A DNA stretch of 64,000 bases from contig NZ_JAFIWB010000001.1 in NCBI RefSeq assembly GCF_017163705.1, positions 496,001 to 560,000 on the forward strand, in the 5' to 3' direction. This document shows, in pieces, positions 9,527 to 20,200 of this stretch. The notes under the pieces are model-generated. The model did no database searches, was not told where the DNA came from, and worked only from the letters and a program-made list of their open reading frames with translations. Numbering within the stretch: position 1 is the first letter of the stretch; the number at the start of each line of letters is the position of its first letter. A program made the position numbers and the translations under genes. This stretch comes from Xanthomonas bonasiae (GTDB lineage: Bacteria > Pseudomonadota > Gammaproteobacteria > Xanthomonadales > Xanthomonadaceae).

Positions 9527-10666
9527 TCAGCGCGACGCCACCAGTCCCTCCATCGCCCGCACCGCACCGCTGCCCGGAAACACCTGCGTTTCCAGCGCCG
9601 CTTCGGACACGCCCAGGTGGGCGCTCAACAGATGCTTGAACAGGCCGCGCAAGTCGGCCGTCGCGCGCAGATCGCGGCCTTCGTTCAAGGCCCGCGGCGA
9701 CAGCCCCGGCCAGTCGCCGGCAATGCGCCCGCCGCGGATCGCGCCGCCGGCCAGGAAGGCCACGCCACCGGTGCCGTGATCGGTACCGCCGGTGCCGTTG
9801 ACCGCCGCGGTGCGTCCGAACTCGGTCACCACTGCGACCACGCTGCGCTCCCAGCTAGCGCCGGCGCCGTCGTGGAACGCGCGCACTCCGGCATCGAGTT
9901 CGGCCAGCTTGCGCTGCAGCACCGTGGCCTGGTTGCCGTGCGTGTCCCAGCCCGAATCCTCGACGAAGCCGATCCGCGGGCCGTCGGCCTTGGCCATGAA
10001 GCTGGCGGCGGCGCTCATCGCCTGCGGCAGCTGCCCGCCCTTGACGCTGTCCACCTGCATGCCCTGCCCGCGCACCGCGCGCGCGAAGCCGTCGGCCAGT
10101 TGCGCATCTGCGGCGTACAGGGGCTGCAGCCGCTGCAGCAGGATCGGATTGACCGCGGTCGGCAACGGCGGCGACCAACTGCTGACCGCGCCCGGACCGC
10201 GCATGATCAACGGCGTCACCGTGCTCACCGAGAGCGCGTCGGCGCCGTGCAGCGCCGCCGCGCACCGGTTGAGCCAGCCGCTGGAGGCGCCGCTGGGCCG
10301 CGCGGTGCCGTTTTCCAGGCAGTCCTGCGCTTCGAAATGCGAGCGTTGCCGATACGGCGGCGCCACCGCCACCACCGGCAGCCACTGCTTGCGCGCATAC
10401 AGTTCGTGGGCGAAGGCCAGCGCCGGGTGCAGCGCGAAACTGCCGTCCAGCGCCAGGGTCTGCGGCGGCGCCAGCGCGCCGCGCAGCCGCGCGTAGTCCG
10501 CATCGCCCTGCGGCACCAGCGCATGCAGGCCGTCCAGCGCGCCGCGCAGCAGCACCACCAGCAGCCGCGTCTGCGCGCCCGGCGTGGCCAGAGCGGCGCC
10601 GGACCACAGGCTCAACAACGTGGCCGCACCGCTGGCGGCGAGAAAACGGCGGCGTGTCAGTTGCAT
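9527..10666 (-). CDS. DUF1501 protein with Tat signal
   Basis: 379 residues beginning MQLTRRRFLAASGAATLL, a twin-arginine (RRRFLA) signal, so it is probably exported folded. The body shows DUF1501/sulfatase-like features: LLVVLLRGALDGLHALVP, GWDTHGNQ and TEFGRTAAVNGTGGTDHGTG, resembling the alkaline-phosphatase fold. Biochemical role is unknown. It follows the DUF1800 gene on the same strand after 37 bases; the two families are neighbours in many bacteria and probably work together outside the cytoplasm. Start 10666 chosen because it begins the Tat signal. Confidence 0.9.
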   Translation of the reverse strand: MQLTRRRFLAASGAATLLSLWSGAALATPGAQTRLLVVLLRGALDGLHALVPQGDADYARLRGALAPPQTLALDGSFALHPALAFAHELYARKQWLPVVAVAPPYRQRSHFEAQDCLENGTARPSGASSGWLNRCAAALHGADALSVSTVTPLIMRGPGAVSSWSPPLPTAVNPILLQRLQPLYAADAQLADGFARAVRGQGMQVDSVKGGQLPQAMSAAASFMAKADGPRIGFVEDSGWDTHGNQATVLQRKLAELDAGVRAFHDGAGASWERSVVAVVTEFGRTAAVNGTGGTDHGTGGVAFLAGGAIRGGRIAGDWPGLSPRALNEGRDLRATADLRGLFKHLLSAHLGVSEAALETQVFPGSGAVRAMEGLVASR

Positions 10667-10703
10667 CGGGCGTTCTCCGCGATCGTGGTGCGCGACGCGC
10701 CGC

Positions 10704-12125
10704 TCAGGCGCGCCATTGGAAGGCCGGGCTGGCCAGCAGCAAGGCCACGCCGTCGCGCGGCGATTCGGCGCGGCGCAAGGCACTGGCGGTGTCCTGGTCC
10801 AGGCTGGTGGCGAACACGTTGCCGGCCAGCGCCAGCGGATCGGTGGGCGCGACCAGCCCGGCCAGCGCCTCGGCCGCCTGCACCCGCTTCCACAGCGCAT
10901 CCGGCCCGCTCCATTCGACGGCCACATCGGCATAGCCGGCCGGCGAGCGCGGCGTGAACGGCGGCTGCCCCATGCGCATCAGCAGGCCGAGCACCGTTTT
11001 CTGCTGCGCCGGCGCCTGCGGCCATTCGCCGCCGGCGCGCAGCGCCGACAGCACGAAATCCTGCGGCGGCTTGAACTTGCGCGCCTGCGCACTCCACGCT
11101 TCCGGGCTGTCGATCAGCGCCCGGTACACGCTGGGCAAATGCCCATCGCTGCGCAGCCAGGCGTCGGCCATGCGCTGCACCAGCGCCGGCGGCGGATCGT
11201 CATGGACGAAATGCCGCGCCAGCTTCAGCGACACATGCCGCGCGGTGGCCGGGTGCCCGGCCAATGCGGCCAGGATCGCCTCGCCCTGCTCCAGCCCGGC
11301 CTCGGCGTAGCGCCGCCCCAGCACCTGACGGCTGCCGGCGGCATGCGCCGGGGCGCGAAACACGAAGGCGCGATCGGGCGCGCCCTGTTCGAAATCGCGC
11401 GGCGCCGGCACGCCCCAGCCGGTGATCGCGCGCGCCAGTTCGGTGACGTCGGCCTGGGTATAGCCGCCGTCCACGCCCAGCGTATGCAGCTCCAGGATCT
11501 CGCGCGCCAGGTTCTCGTTGAGGCCGGGCCGGCGCGGCGGCGCATCCAGGCCCTGGCGCGCCGCACGGCGCTGTGCGCGTTGCGCCAGCACCGAGTCGGG
11601 ACCGATCGAATTGGCGTTGTCCAGGTAGCGCAGCATCGCCGGATGCCGCTCCACCGCCAGCAACAGGTCGGCGAAACGGCCCATGCACTGCGGGCGGATC
11701 GCTTCGCGCTCCATCGGCGCGGCGTACAGCGCGGCCGCACGCTTGTCGACCGAGACCGCGAAATGGTTGGACCAGAAATGCACCAGGCGCTCGGCGAAAC
11801 CGTCCGCGCTGGCGACCGCGACGGCGTAGCGCGCCGCCAGTTCCTGCGTCTGCGCCTGCCGGTACAGGCCGCGCGCCGCCTGCTGCGCGGGCTTGGCATC
11901 CGCTGGCGCCTGCATCCGCGCCTGGCGTCGTTCGCGCTGGTAGTCGGCTTCGCGGCGCAGATAGTCCAGGCTGTCGGGCAAGCCCTGCATGGCGGGAACG
12001 GCAGCGAGCGCCGCGCGCACCTGCGCGGCCAGCCACGCGTGCGGATCGTCGATGCTCGCCAGTTCGCCGGGGCGCGCGCCCAGACCGAAGCGGTTCGCGG
12101 CACTCAGGGTTTCGCGACGGATCAT
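10704..12125 (-). CDS. DUF1800 domain protein
   Basis: 473 residues, starting MIRRETLSAANRFGLGARPG. Conserved family stretches are visible: LVHFWSNHFAVSVDK, RPGLNENLAREILELHTLGV, YTQADVTELARAITGWG, LARHFVHDDPPP and FKPPQDFVLSALRA. Function is unknown; the family always pairs with DUF1501 and is suspected to take part in export or assembly at the envelope. No clear signal peptide is seen from this start. It is the first gene of a two-gene unit with the DUF1501 gene. Confidence 0.9.
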   Translation of the reverse strand: MIRRETLSAANRFGLGARPGELASIDDPHAWLAAQVRAALAAVPAMQGLPDSLDYLRREADYQRERRQARMQAPADAKPAQQAARGLYRQAQTQELAARYAVAVASADGFAERLVHFWSNHFAVSVDKRAAALYAAPMEREAIRPQCMGRFADLLLAVERHPAMLRYLDNANSIGPDSVLAQRAQRRAARQGLDAPPRRPGLNENLAREILELHTLGVDGGYTQADVTELARAITGWGVPAPRDFEQGAPDRAFVFRAPAHAAGSRQVLGRRYAEAGLEQGEAILAALAGHPATARHVSLKLARHFVHDDPPPALVQRMADAWLRSDGHLPSVYRALIDSPEAWSAQARKFKPPQDFVLSALRAGGEWPQAPAQQKTVLGLLMRMGQPPFTPRSPAGYADVAVEWSGPDALWKRVQAAEALAGLVAPTDPLALAGNVFATSLDQDTASALRRAESPRDGVALLLASPAFQWRA

Positions 12126-12293
12126 GCGGCGCTCCGGTTCGGCATTCACAATGCAAACGCGCGACACCAGGCCGGGTTGACCGGCCGCAGCCGCAATTCG
12201 CAGCGCGGCCTCCCCTGGCGAGAGCAGATCGCGGGTGAGGAAGCCACGGCGCGGACCGGGCCGGAGTCGCCGGCCCGCCGTGCTTTCTGGGCG

Positions 12294-12470
12294 ATGCGCC
12301 CCGCGATGATGCGACTGGAACACGCCGAAAGCATGTTCTCGCGCGATATCTGGCTGGTCGTGCAGCGCGATCCGCGCCGCTCTTCGCCGGTGATCGACTT
12401 CGTGGCCGCTGCTATCGCAGCGACACCAGGTCTTGGCCTTGTAACGGAGGTTGCCCAGCAGCGGAAATAG
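12294..12470 (+). pseudogene. possible C-terminal remnant of a LysR-type regulator
   Basis: The frame ending at the TAG at 12468-12470 reads MRLEHAESMFSRDIWLVVQR followed by DPRRSSPVIDFVAAAIA. This resembles the end of LysR effector-binding domains ('..iWLv.HpdlR.sp.Vra.iDFla'). Nothing upstream in this or other frames resembles the DNA-binding half, so if real it is a decayed fragment. Edges are approximate. It could be chance similarity. Confidence 0.42.
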
Positions 12471-12500
12471 AAAAGGCCCGGCGAATGCCGGGCCTTTTTG
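12471..12500. terminator. bidirectional rho-independent terminator
   Basis: A perfect 8-bp stem (GGCCCGGC, loop GAAT, GCCGGGCC) flanked by AAAA on the left and TTTTT on the right. It lies 18 bases past the stop of the leftward DUF4870 gene. Confidence 0.92.
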
Positions 12501-12517
12501 CGAACCGGACCGCGCGC

Positions 12518-12895
12518 TTACTTGATCAGGCGCAGCGCGAACGGGTAGCGGTAGGCGACGCCTTCGTTGGCCTTGATCCCGGCCAGGATGCAGAACACCA
12601 GGTTCACCACCCACACCACCGGCATCAACAACGCGCCGATGAACACGAAGCTGAGCACCACGCAGATTGCCCAAGCGATGGCGACCGTGATCTGGAAATT
12701 CAGCGCTTCCTTGGCCTGGTCGTTGAGGAACGACTTGGCCGGGTTGTCCTTGTTGATCAGCCAGATGATCAGCGGCACGATGAAGCTGGCGATGATGCCC
12801 GACAGATGGGTGATCAAGGCGACCGTGCGGTCTTCCTGCGGGCCGGCGCCAGCCGGCGGCGGCGGCGGTGCGGTCACGTTGTCGAATTCGCTCAT
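12518..12895 (-). CDS. DUF4870 membrane protein
   Basis: 125 residues. A short Pro-rich N-terminus (APPPPPAGAGPQED) is followed by HLSGIIASFIVPLIIWLINK, then DNPAKSFLNDQAKEALNFQ, the hallmark of DUF4870, and two more hydrophobic helices (AIAWAICVVLSFVFIG and VVWVVNLVFCILAGIKANEG). It is a small inner-membrane protein of unknown function, also known as the Tic20-like family. A divergent relative lies just upstream. A strong terminator follows the stop codon. Confidence 0.9.
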   Translation of the reverse strand: MSEFDNVTAPPPPPAGAGPQEDRTVALITHLSGIIASFIVPLIIWLINKDNPAKSFLNDQAKEALNFQITVAIAWAICVVLSFVFIGALLMPVVWVVNLVFCILAGIKANEGVAYRYPFALRLIK

Positions 12896-12969
12896 CGGTA
12901 TTCCTTTCCTTATGGTGGTGAGTGGGCAAGGCGCTTCGCGCGCCACTCTCGGTGGCCCGCGCGAACCTG

Positions 12970-13419
12970 TCAAGTGATCCGGCCCCCGCGCCGGGGCGGC
13001 GCCTGCTCGGTCGCCACCCCAGGGCAGCAAGGGATGGCGGTAGCGGCGGCCGCACACGGCCGCAACGGTGGCGGCCAGGCCAGACCCATGCTGGCCAGCA
13101 TAACCAGCATCAGCAGCGGCAGCGCAAGCAGCCCCGCAACGACGACCAGCAATGCCGGCGCCAGCAGCGCGCACAGGAGCGAGAGGCTGGCGCCGAGGGC
13201 CAGCGCCTGCGCGCAATGCGCGGCGGCGAAGGACCGGCGGCGCCTGGTCGCCAGCCACAGGCGGCCAGGCGGCACCCACAGGCACAGCAGCGCGTACAGC
13301 ATGTAGACCAGATGCCCGTTCGCCGCGGCGAACGCGCCCAGCCACATCGACAGATGCGCGGCCACCGCCACTGCGCGCTGCGGCGCCGATGCGGTCGGAT
13401 CCGGCGCCCCGGCGCGCAT
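12970..13419 (-). CDS. divergent DUF4870-like membrane protein
   Basis: 149 residues. The order of features mirrors the downstream DUF4870 protein: VAVAAHLSMWLGAFAAANGH, then a segment RRSFAAAHCAQALALGASLS in place of 'sflndqAkEAlNFQ', then two long hydrophobic stretches. The C-terminal 30 residues are Pro/Cys/Arg-rich and unlike the family. It lies between pmbA and the DUF4870 gene, all leftward. Probably an old duplication of its neighbour (inference). Function unknown. Confidence 0.7.
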   Translation of the reverse strand: MRAGAPDPTASAPQRAVAVAAHLSMWLGAFAAANGHLVYMLYALLCLWVPPGRLWLATRRRRSFAAAHCAQALALGASLSLLCALLAPALLVVVAGLLALPLLMLVMLASMGLAWPPPLRPCAAAATAIPCCPGVATEQAPPRRGGRIT

Positions 13420-13475
13420 GCCTGTGCGGTGGTCGCGTTCGCCCAGTGTCGGTCCGGACCGGGGAGCGACGGCCC

Positions 13476-14840
13476 TCAGTCGTTGCCGGCCACCGTCATC
13501 TTGCCGACCAGCACCGCGCCGATGTGCACGTGCGAACGCACGTCGATGTCGCGGCCGACCGCTTCGATGCGCTGGAACATCTCGCGCAGGTTGCCGGCGA
13601 TGGTGACCTCGTCCACCGGGTAGGCGATGGCGCCGTTCTCGATCCAGAAGCCGCCGGCGCCGCGCGAATAGTCGCCGGTGACCGGGTTGACGCCGTTGCC
13701 CATCAGTTCGGTGACCAGCAGGCCGCGCGGGATGCCGGCGGCGATCGTGGCCAGATCGTCCGCGTTCGCCGCCACCTGCAGGTTGTGCACGCCGCCGGCG
13801 TTGGCGGTGGTCTGCAGGCCGAGCTTGCGCGCCGAATAGCTGCCCAGCACGTAGCGCTGCAGCACCCCGCCGGCGACCAGCGGCGCGGCACGGGTGGCCA
13901 CGCCCTCGCCGTCGAAGGTCGCCGAGCGCATGCCGCGGCGCAGGTGCGGCAGTTCGTCGATCGCGAACCACTCCGGGAACAGGCGGCTGCCGACGCTGTC
14001 GAGCAGGAAGCTGGCGCGGCGGTACAGCGCGCCGCCGGACACCGCACCGAGCAGATGCCCGACCAGCGAGCGCGCCATCTCCGGCGCGAACAACACCGGC
14101 AGCTCGCCGGTCGGCAGCGAGCGCGGCTGCAGCCGGGCCACGGTGCGCTCGGCGGCACGGCGGCCGATCGCCGCCGGCTGTTCGAGATCCTCGCGCGCCA
14201 ACGCGCTGCTGTACCAATGGTCGCGCTGCATACCGTCGCCGTGGCCGGCGATCAGCGCGCAACCGATCGAATGGTGGGTGCTGCGCTCGCGGCCGACGAA
14301 GCCGTGCGAGTTGGCGTACACCGACAGGCTCTCGCTGCTGCCGGCCGAGGCGCCGTCGGAATTGGCCACCCGCGGGTCGGCCTCGCGCCCGGCGGCCTCG
14401 CAGGCCAGCGCCAGCTCGATCGCCTCCTCGGCCTCCAGCGCCCACGGATGCCAGCGGTCCAGCTCGGGCATGTCGCGCGCCATCAGCGCCGCGTCGGCCA
14501 GCCCGGAGGCGACGTCGTCCTCGGTATAGCGGGCGATCGCGCAGGCCTGGGCGACAGTCGCCTCGAGGCTGGACTCGTGCAGGTCGGCGGTGCTGGCGCT
14601 GCCCTTGCGCTGGCCGAAGTAGACGGTGACGCCGATGCCGCGGTCGCGGGTGGCCTCGACCGTTTCCACCGCGCCCAGGCGCACGTTGACGTCCAGCCCG
14701 CGGTCTTCGCTGCAGCTGACCTCGGCCTGGCTGGCGCCCAGCTCGCGCGCCCGCGCCAGCAGCCGCTCGGCGATGCCGGACAGGCGCTCCAGGCGTTCCA
14801 GGCTGTCGTCGCGGCGCAGTTCGGAAGTGATCGCGTTCAA
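13476..14840 (-). CDS. pmbA: metalloprotease PmbA/TldE
   Basis: 454 residues, partner of TldD. The sequence shows the family's glycine-rich stretches: ANSHGFVGRERSTHHSIGCA, LLDSVGSRLFPEWFAIDE, TELMGNGVNPVTGDYSRGAG and GFWIENGAIAYPVDEVTIAG. TldD/E cleaves unfolded peptides, matures some ribosomal antibiotics such as microcin B17 and degrades the CcdA antitoxin; PmbA carries no metal motif itself. I chose the TTG start at 14840 because AAGGA lies 8 bases before it; an in-frame ATG at 14885 adds 15 residues. The gene diverges from darP, and tldD lies beyond darP. Confidence 0.93.
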   Translation of the reverse strand: MNAITSELRRDDSLERLERLSGIAERLLARARELGASQAEVSCSEDRGLDVNVRLGAVETVEATRDRGIGVTVYFGQRKGSASTADLHESSLEATVAQACAIARYTEDDVASGLADAALMARDMPELDRWHPWALEAEEAIELALACEAAGREADPRVANSDGASAGSSESLSVYANSHGFVGRERSTHHSIGCALIAGHGDGMQRDHWYSSALAREDLEQPAAIGRRAAERTVARLQPRSLPTGELPVLFAPEMARSLVGHLLGAVSGGALYRRASFLLDSVGSRLFPEWFAIDELPHLRRGMRSATFDGEGVATRAAPLVAGGVLQRYVLGSYSARKLGLQTTANAGGVHNLQVAANADDLATIAAGIPRGLLVTELMGNGVNPVTGDYSRGAGGFWIENGAIAYPVDEVTIAGNLREMFQRIEAVGRDIDVRSHVHIGAVLVGKMTVAGND

Positions 14841-14937
14841 TGCTTTATCCTTGTTGTGCGAGTCCCTTCGCAAGAGCCCGGCCATCCATGGCCGGACTTT
14901 CTAATTTGATGTTTCAGACTGATCGAGTAGTACGACG

Positions 14938-15540
14938 ATGCGCGGACGCGACGAAGACACCGGTGAATTCCGCGGCGACAGCCGCAGCCAGCAGCGCCGC
15001 GCGGCGCTGGAAGTGCTGACCCTGGGCGAGAAGCTGGTGGCGCTGACCCCGGCGCAGCTGGCCAAGCTGCCGGTGCCCGAGTCGCTGATCCCGCATATCG
15101 AGGAAAGCAAGCGCATCACCTCGCACATCGCGCACAAGCGGCAGCTGGCGTTCCTGGCCAAGCAGATGCGCCGCGAGGACGACGCCACCCTGGACGCGAT
15201 CCGCGAGGCGATGGACGCCAACAGCGACGGCGCGCGCCGCGAAGTGGCGGCGATCCACCGCGTCGAGGACTGGCGCGCGCGCCTGCTCGCCGACGGCGAC
15301 AGCGCGCTGTCCGAACTGCTGGGCGACTATCCCGAGGCCGACCGCCAGCGCCTGCGCCAGCTGATCCGCAACGCCAAGGAAGAGCGGCTGAAGAACAAGC
15401 CGCCGCACGCCTACCGCGAGTTGTTCCGCGAACTGCGCGAACTGGTGCTGGGGGCGGATACGGGACTCGCGACGGGGGACGCGGAAGCCGAAGACGCGGA
15501 CCTGGACGCGCTCGAAACCGATCCCGACGAACGCGACTGA
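14938..15540 (+). CDS. darP: ribosome-associated protein DarP (YjgA, DUF615)
   Basis: 200 residues, highly charged. Family stretches are [20 protein letters not shown], then [16 protein letters not shown] and [20 protein letters not shown], ending in an acidic tail. DarP helps 50S ribosomal subunit assembly in E. coli. It lies between pmbA (divergent) and tldD (convergent); pmbA and yjgA are divergent neighbours in E. coli too. The promoter must share the roughly 95 bases between the two starts. Confidence 0.95.
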   Translation: MRGRDEDTGEFRGDSRSQQRRAALEVLTLGEKLVALTPAQLAKLPVPESLIPHIEESKRITSHIAHKRQLAFLAKQMRREDDATLDAIREAMDANSDGARREVAAIHRVEDWRARLLADGDSALSELLGDYPEADRQRLRQLIRNAKEERLKNKPPHAYRELFRELRELVLGADTGLATGDAEAEDADLDALETDPDERD

Positions 15541-15683
15541 GCCGCGACGCCAACCGCGGCAGCCGCGCGCGGCGCCGCATTGGATGCCATCGGACCCGAT
15601 CCCGCCTCGAATCAACCGGCGACGCCGCCGGACGGCGCAGCCGATCGCACCGACATCGCCATGGCCGCCACGCGCGGCGCTAC

Positions 15684-15714
15684 CGATTCCCGTTTTCCGA
15701 TTCCCCATTCCCGG
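15684..15714. repeat. half copy of the GATTCGGG/GATTGGGG element
   Basis: One arm made of imperfect GATTCCCC/GATTCCCG words ending CCGGC, located 4 bases after the tldD stop (leftward gene). It is the same arm found at the other sites, without an opposite arm nearby. Confidence 0.8.
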
Positions 15715-15717
15715 CAC

Positions 15718-17160
15718 TCAAGCCGTCCCGCCCACGGTCAGCCCGTCGATCAGCAGCGACGGCTGGCCGACGCCGACCGGCACGCTCTGCCCGTCCTTGC
15801 CGCACACGCCCACGCCTTCGTCCAGCGCCAGGTCGTGGCCGATCATGCGCACCTTCTGCATCGTCTCCGGGCCGTTGCCGATCAGGGTGGCGCCCTTCAC
15901 CGGCGCGGTGACCTTGCCGTCCTCGATCAGGTAGGCCTCGGTCGCCGAGAACACGTACTTGCCGCTGGTGATGTCGACCTGGCCGCCGCCGAAATTGACC
16001 GCGTACAGGCCCTTCTTCACCGAGCGGATCATTTCTTCCGGATCGTGCTGGCCGGCCAGCATGTAGGTGTTGGTCATGCGCGGCATCGGCAGGTGCGCGA
16101 ACGATTCGCGGCGGCCGTTGCCGGTCGGCGCCACGCCCATCAGCCGCGCGTTCAGCGAATCCTGCATGTAGCCCACCAGCACGCCGTCTTCGATCAGCGT
16201 GGTGCAGTTGGTCGGCGTGCCTTCGTCGTCCACGTTCAGCGAGCCGCGGCGGCCGTCGAGGGTGCCGTCGTCGACGATGGTCACGCCCGGCGAGGCCACG
16301 CGCTGGCCGATGCGCCCGGCATAGACGCTGGTGCCCTTGCGCGCGAAGTCGCCTTCCAGGCCATGGCCGACCGCTTCGTGCAGCAGCACGCCGGGCCAGC
16401 CGGGACCCAGCACCACCGGCATCACCCCGGCCGGCGCCGGCACCGCCTCCAGGTTGACCAGCGCCTGGCGCAGCGCTTCCCTGGCGAAGGCTTCGGGGCG
16501 GCCGTCGGCGAACAGCACTTCGTAACCGTAGCGGCCGCCGCCGCCGGCATAGCCGGACTCGCGGCGCCCGTCCTGCTCGACGATCACCTGCACGTTGAGC
16601 CGCACCAGCGGGCGCACGTCGGCGGCGAGCACGCCGTCGCTGCGCGCCACCAGCACCGTGTCCACGCCGCCGGACAGGCCGACCATCACCTGCTGCACGC
16701 GCGGGTCGGCGGCGCGCAGGAACTGGTCCAGGCGTCGCAGCATCTCGACCTTGAGGTCGTTGCCCATGCCGTCCACCGGGTCCAGCGCCGGATACAGCGC
16801 GCGCCCGTTGCCGCGCAGCAGCGACTGCGCCGGCTGCGCGCCGCCGTCGCGGGAAATCGCCCGCGCCGACTGCGCCGCGGCCAGCAGCGCGTCGCGGTGG
16901 ATGTCGTCGGAATAGGCGAACCCGGTCTTTTCGCCGGAAATCGCGCGTACGCCCACGCCCTGCTCGATGGAATGGGCGCCGTCCTTGACGATGCCGTCCT
17001 CCACGCTCCAGCTCTCGCGCCGCGAATGCTGGAAATACAGGTCGCCGAAGTCGATGCCGGGGCCGAGCAGCGTGCCGAAGGCGCGCTCCAGGCTGGTGGC
17101 ATCGAGGCCGGCGGGAAGCAACAGGCGGGTTTCGGCGAGGCTGAGGGCGTTTTCGGTCAT
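15718..17160 (-). CDS. tldD: metalloprotease TldD
   Basis: 480 residues from the ATG at 17160 (an alternative ATG at 17172 adds four). The metal motif [11 protein letters not shown] starts at residue 261; the HExxxH arrangement is characteristic of TldD. Other family stretches are [20 protein letters not shown] near the N-terminus and [20 protein letters not shown]. TldD supplies the active site of the TldD/TldE protease. It is transcribed convergently to darP and lies 64 bases downstream of yhdP on the same strand, an order that is common in Proteobacteria. Confidence 0.95.
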   Translation of the reverse strand: MTENALSLAETRLLLPAGLDATSLERAFGTLLGPGIDFGDLYFQHSRRESWSVEDGIVKDGAHSIEQGVGVRAISGEKTGFAYSDDIHRDALLAAAQSARAISRDGGAQPAQSLLRGNGRALYPALDPVDGMGNDLKVEMLRRLDQFLRAADPRVQQVMVGLSGGVDTVLVARSDGVLAADVRPLVRLNVQVIVEQDGRRESGYAGGGGRYGYEVLFADGRPEAFAREALRQALVNLEAVPAPAGVMPVVLGPGWPGVLLHEAVGHGLEGDFARKGTSVYAGRIGQRVASPGVTIVDDGTLDGRRGSLNVDDEGTPTNCTTLIEDGVLVGYMQDSLNARLMGVAPTGNGRRESFAHLPMPRMTNTYMLAGQHDPEEMIRSVKKGLYAVNFGGGQVDITSGKYVFSATEAYLIEDGKVTAPVKGATLIGNGPETMQKVRMIGHDLALDEGVGVCGKDGQSVPVGVGQPSLLIDGLTVGGTA

Positions 17161-17224
17161 GGGGCTCAACATGGGGGACGGGGACGCTCAGCGCAAGCGC
17201 CGGCGGTGCGGCGCAGGCGCCGAT

Positions 17225-20200
17225 TCAGGGACTTCTGGACGCCGCAGGCGGCGCCGGCGGACGCGCCGATTCGCGCTCGATCACCTCCACCTTGGGATCC
17301 TTCCACGGGCCGGTGACGCGGTAGGTGCGCGCGCCGATCGCGCCCAGCGGCTTGCCCAGCACCGCGTTGGCGGCGGCGCCGACCGCCGCGCCGACCGGGC
17401 CGCCGGCGACCGCGCCGACCACGGTCAGCAGGTTGCCGGATTTGGGATTGACGTCGATGGTCTGGTCGAACTGCTGCGCGCGCAGGTCGGCCTGCCCGCG
17501 CACCTTGATCTCCGCGGCCGGACCGTCGATCAGCATCGATTCGCTGCGCGCGACGCCGTCGCCGAACTGGACCTGGCCGTCGATGCGGTTGAAGGCGAAG
17601 CCCTTGGAGAAGAAATCGCGGAAATCGAACATCAGCCGGCGCGGCAGCTGCGCCACGCTGAGCAGGCCGAGCACGCGCCCGGCGCCGGGGTTCAGTTCCA
17701 GCAGCTGGCCATTGCGCGCGGCCACGTCGAGCTGGCCCTGCAGCGTGGCCAGCTGGAACCCGGCCGGATCGCCGGGCCAGGCGGCGCGCAGGGTCAGCCT
17801 GCCTTCGCCACCGCGCACCTGGCCGCCGAAGTCCAGGCTCTGCATCAGTTCGCCCAGGTCCTGGCTGTCCACGCTGGCGCTGAGCTGGGTGTGCGCGGTG
17901 GCGCCCTTGCCGCGCCAGTCGCCGCTGATGTCGATCTTCTGCTTGTCCGAGCGCAGGTGCAGCTGGTCCACCTGCATGCCGTCGCTCAGCTTGCGGGTGC
18001 GCAGCGAGGCGGCGCCGAGGTTCATCGCGCCGAAACGCAGGTCGTCCACGTCCAGCGCCAGCGCCGGGATCGAGGCCGGATCGATCGCCTCGGTCAGCGG
18101 CCGCACCGCCGCAGCCGCGGCCGCGGGGGTGGGGGTGGGATCGGATGCCGCGTTGGCCGGCGCAGCGGCCGCGGCCGCCGGCGCGCTCGCCGCCGTCGCG
18201 GCGCGCCAATGCACCCGCGCCAGGCGGCCGCCGAGCACCCCGCCCTCCTTGCTCGGCACGCTGAGTTCCCCGGCCAACGCCGGTCCGTCCAGATGCACCG
18301 CCACCGTGTCGGCCTGCGGCTGCAGCCGCAGCCGGGTGTTGTCGAACACGCCGCCGAGCAGCAGCAGGTGGTCGGCCAGCACGTCGATCTGGCGCAGCGG
18401 CATCGGGTCTTCGGCGCCCGGCGTGGCCGACTTGTTCGGATCCGGGCCGCTGACCAGGCCGATCCAGTCGATCGCGTTCAACGAGGCGGTGCGGCCGCTC
18501 ACGGTCAGGCCGCTGCTGGGCGGATCCTCGGCCACGTGGTCGCTGCCCATCACCACCTTGACCCCGGTCTTGCCGTTCTGGCTGCGCGCGACCAGCGCCA
18601 TCAGCTTGCCGAAGGCCACCTCGATGCGCCCGCTGCCGACCGGCAGCGGCACGTTGACCGAGGTCGCCAGCGGCGCGGTCACGCCCTTGTCCATCGGCGC
18701 CGGCAGCAACAGCTGGGTGCCGACCAGATCCGAATGCAGCTGCAGACGGCTCGGCGGCTGCACTCCGCCATCGGCGGTCTTGGGCAGGCCGACACCGATG
18801 TTCCAGCGCGAGCGGCCCTGCACGAACGGCTTGAGCCAGGCCATTTCCGGCGCCCGGTCGAGCAGTTCGTCGGCGTCCACCGAGGCGCTCAGCGCCGCTT
18901 CGAAGGCCTGCTGCGGATCGCTCACGCCATCGCCGGCGCGCAGCGCCAGTTCGCCGGCATGGCCCGCGTACTGCACCGCCAGTTTGGCCGCTTCGAAGCC
19001 GGTATCGCGATAGTCGGCACTGCCGCGCATGTCGTCGAAGGCCACATCCCAGCGGCGGTCGGCGATGTGCGCGCCGAGCAGTTCGACCTTGCCGCGCAGA
19101 TGATGCACGCCCACGTCGCGGCGCAACGGCTGCAGCAGGTCGAAACTGACGTCGGCCGGGCCGGAGGCGCTGAGCGCGTCGAGGGTGTCGCCATAGCGCT
19201 TGCGCAGCGGACTCTGCCGCAGCATCGCCAGCAGCTGCCCGGTTTCGGCGCGGCTGCTGGCCAGCACGCTGAGCTGGCCCTCTTTGTAGTCCGGCAAGGT
19301 CGCCGACAGCCGTTCCACCGGCACCCCGCCCATCTCGCCACGGCCCTGGACCTGGAAGCCATTGCCGATGAACACGACATCGGCGTCCACCTTCTCCACC
19401 GCCGGCCATTCGCGCTGGAAGCGGACCTTGCCGTCGTCCAGCCGTGCACTGGCCTCGAAGCGGCCGTTGTGGTCGACGAACGGCCACTGGTCCAGGTCGC
19501 CGGACACCAGCGCGCGGCCGCCGCGCAGGCGCCCGCCCTGCAGCGCGGCGTCCAGCCAGTCGGTGGCCGCCTTGCTCATCTTCGAATGCACCCAGAATTT
19601 CTTCGCCGCCACCACCGGCGCGTCCTGCAGCTCGGCGGCCACGTCGATCCACGGCCGCGAGCCGTCGGCCTGGAAGCGCAGCCCGCCGCGGAAGTCGGCG
19701 CCGTAGTCGGTGCCCTGCACGCGCAGCGCAGGCGTCGCCACGCGCAGGTCCTCGCCGTCGCGGAACACCACGATGCGCCCGGCCAGTTGCACGTCGTGGG
19801 GCACGCCGAACCCGCTGGGCCAGTCGAAACGCACCGGGCTGGCGGCATCCAGCACCAGCTCGCCGCCCTGCGCGTCGCCCTCGAAGCGTCCGCGCAGGCC
19901 GCTGACGCCGGGCGATTGCCCGACCGGCGCGAACGCCAGCGCGCCCAGCCGGCCCTGGCCGTACAGCGGCCCGCCGGCGCGGCCGGTCAGCGCCACCTGG
20001 GTCAGCTGCAGCCGCGGCCGCGCCGCGTGCAGCCAGGCGCGCAGGGACGGCGACAGGCCGTCGCTGAGCGCGGCCACCGCCAACAGCGGCGCCAGGTCCA
20101 GGTGTTCGCCGAGCAGCGCGAAGCGGCGCCCGCCGGCCACGGTCAGCCCGTCCAGGCGCTGCGTCGGCTGGCCCGCCTGGCCGATCTGCAGCTGCGGCGC

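Larger units (their letters stand above)
12126..12517. other. gap holding a gene remnant and a terminator
   Basis: No intact gene. The left part is presumably the promoter side of the DUF1800 gene. The right part contains a LysR-like remnant and a bidirectional terminator, listed separately. Confidence 0.6.
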
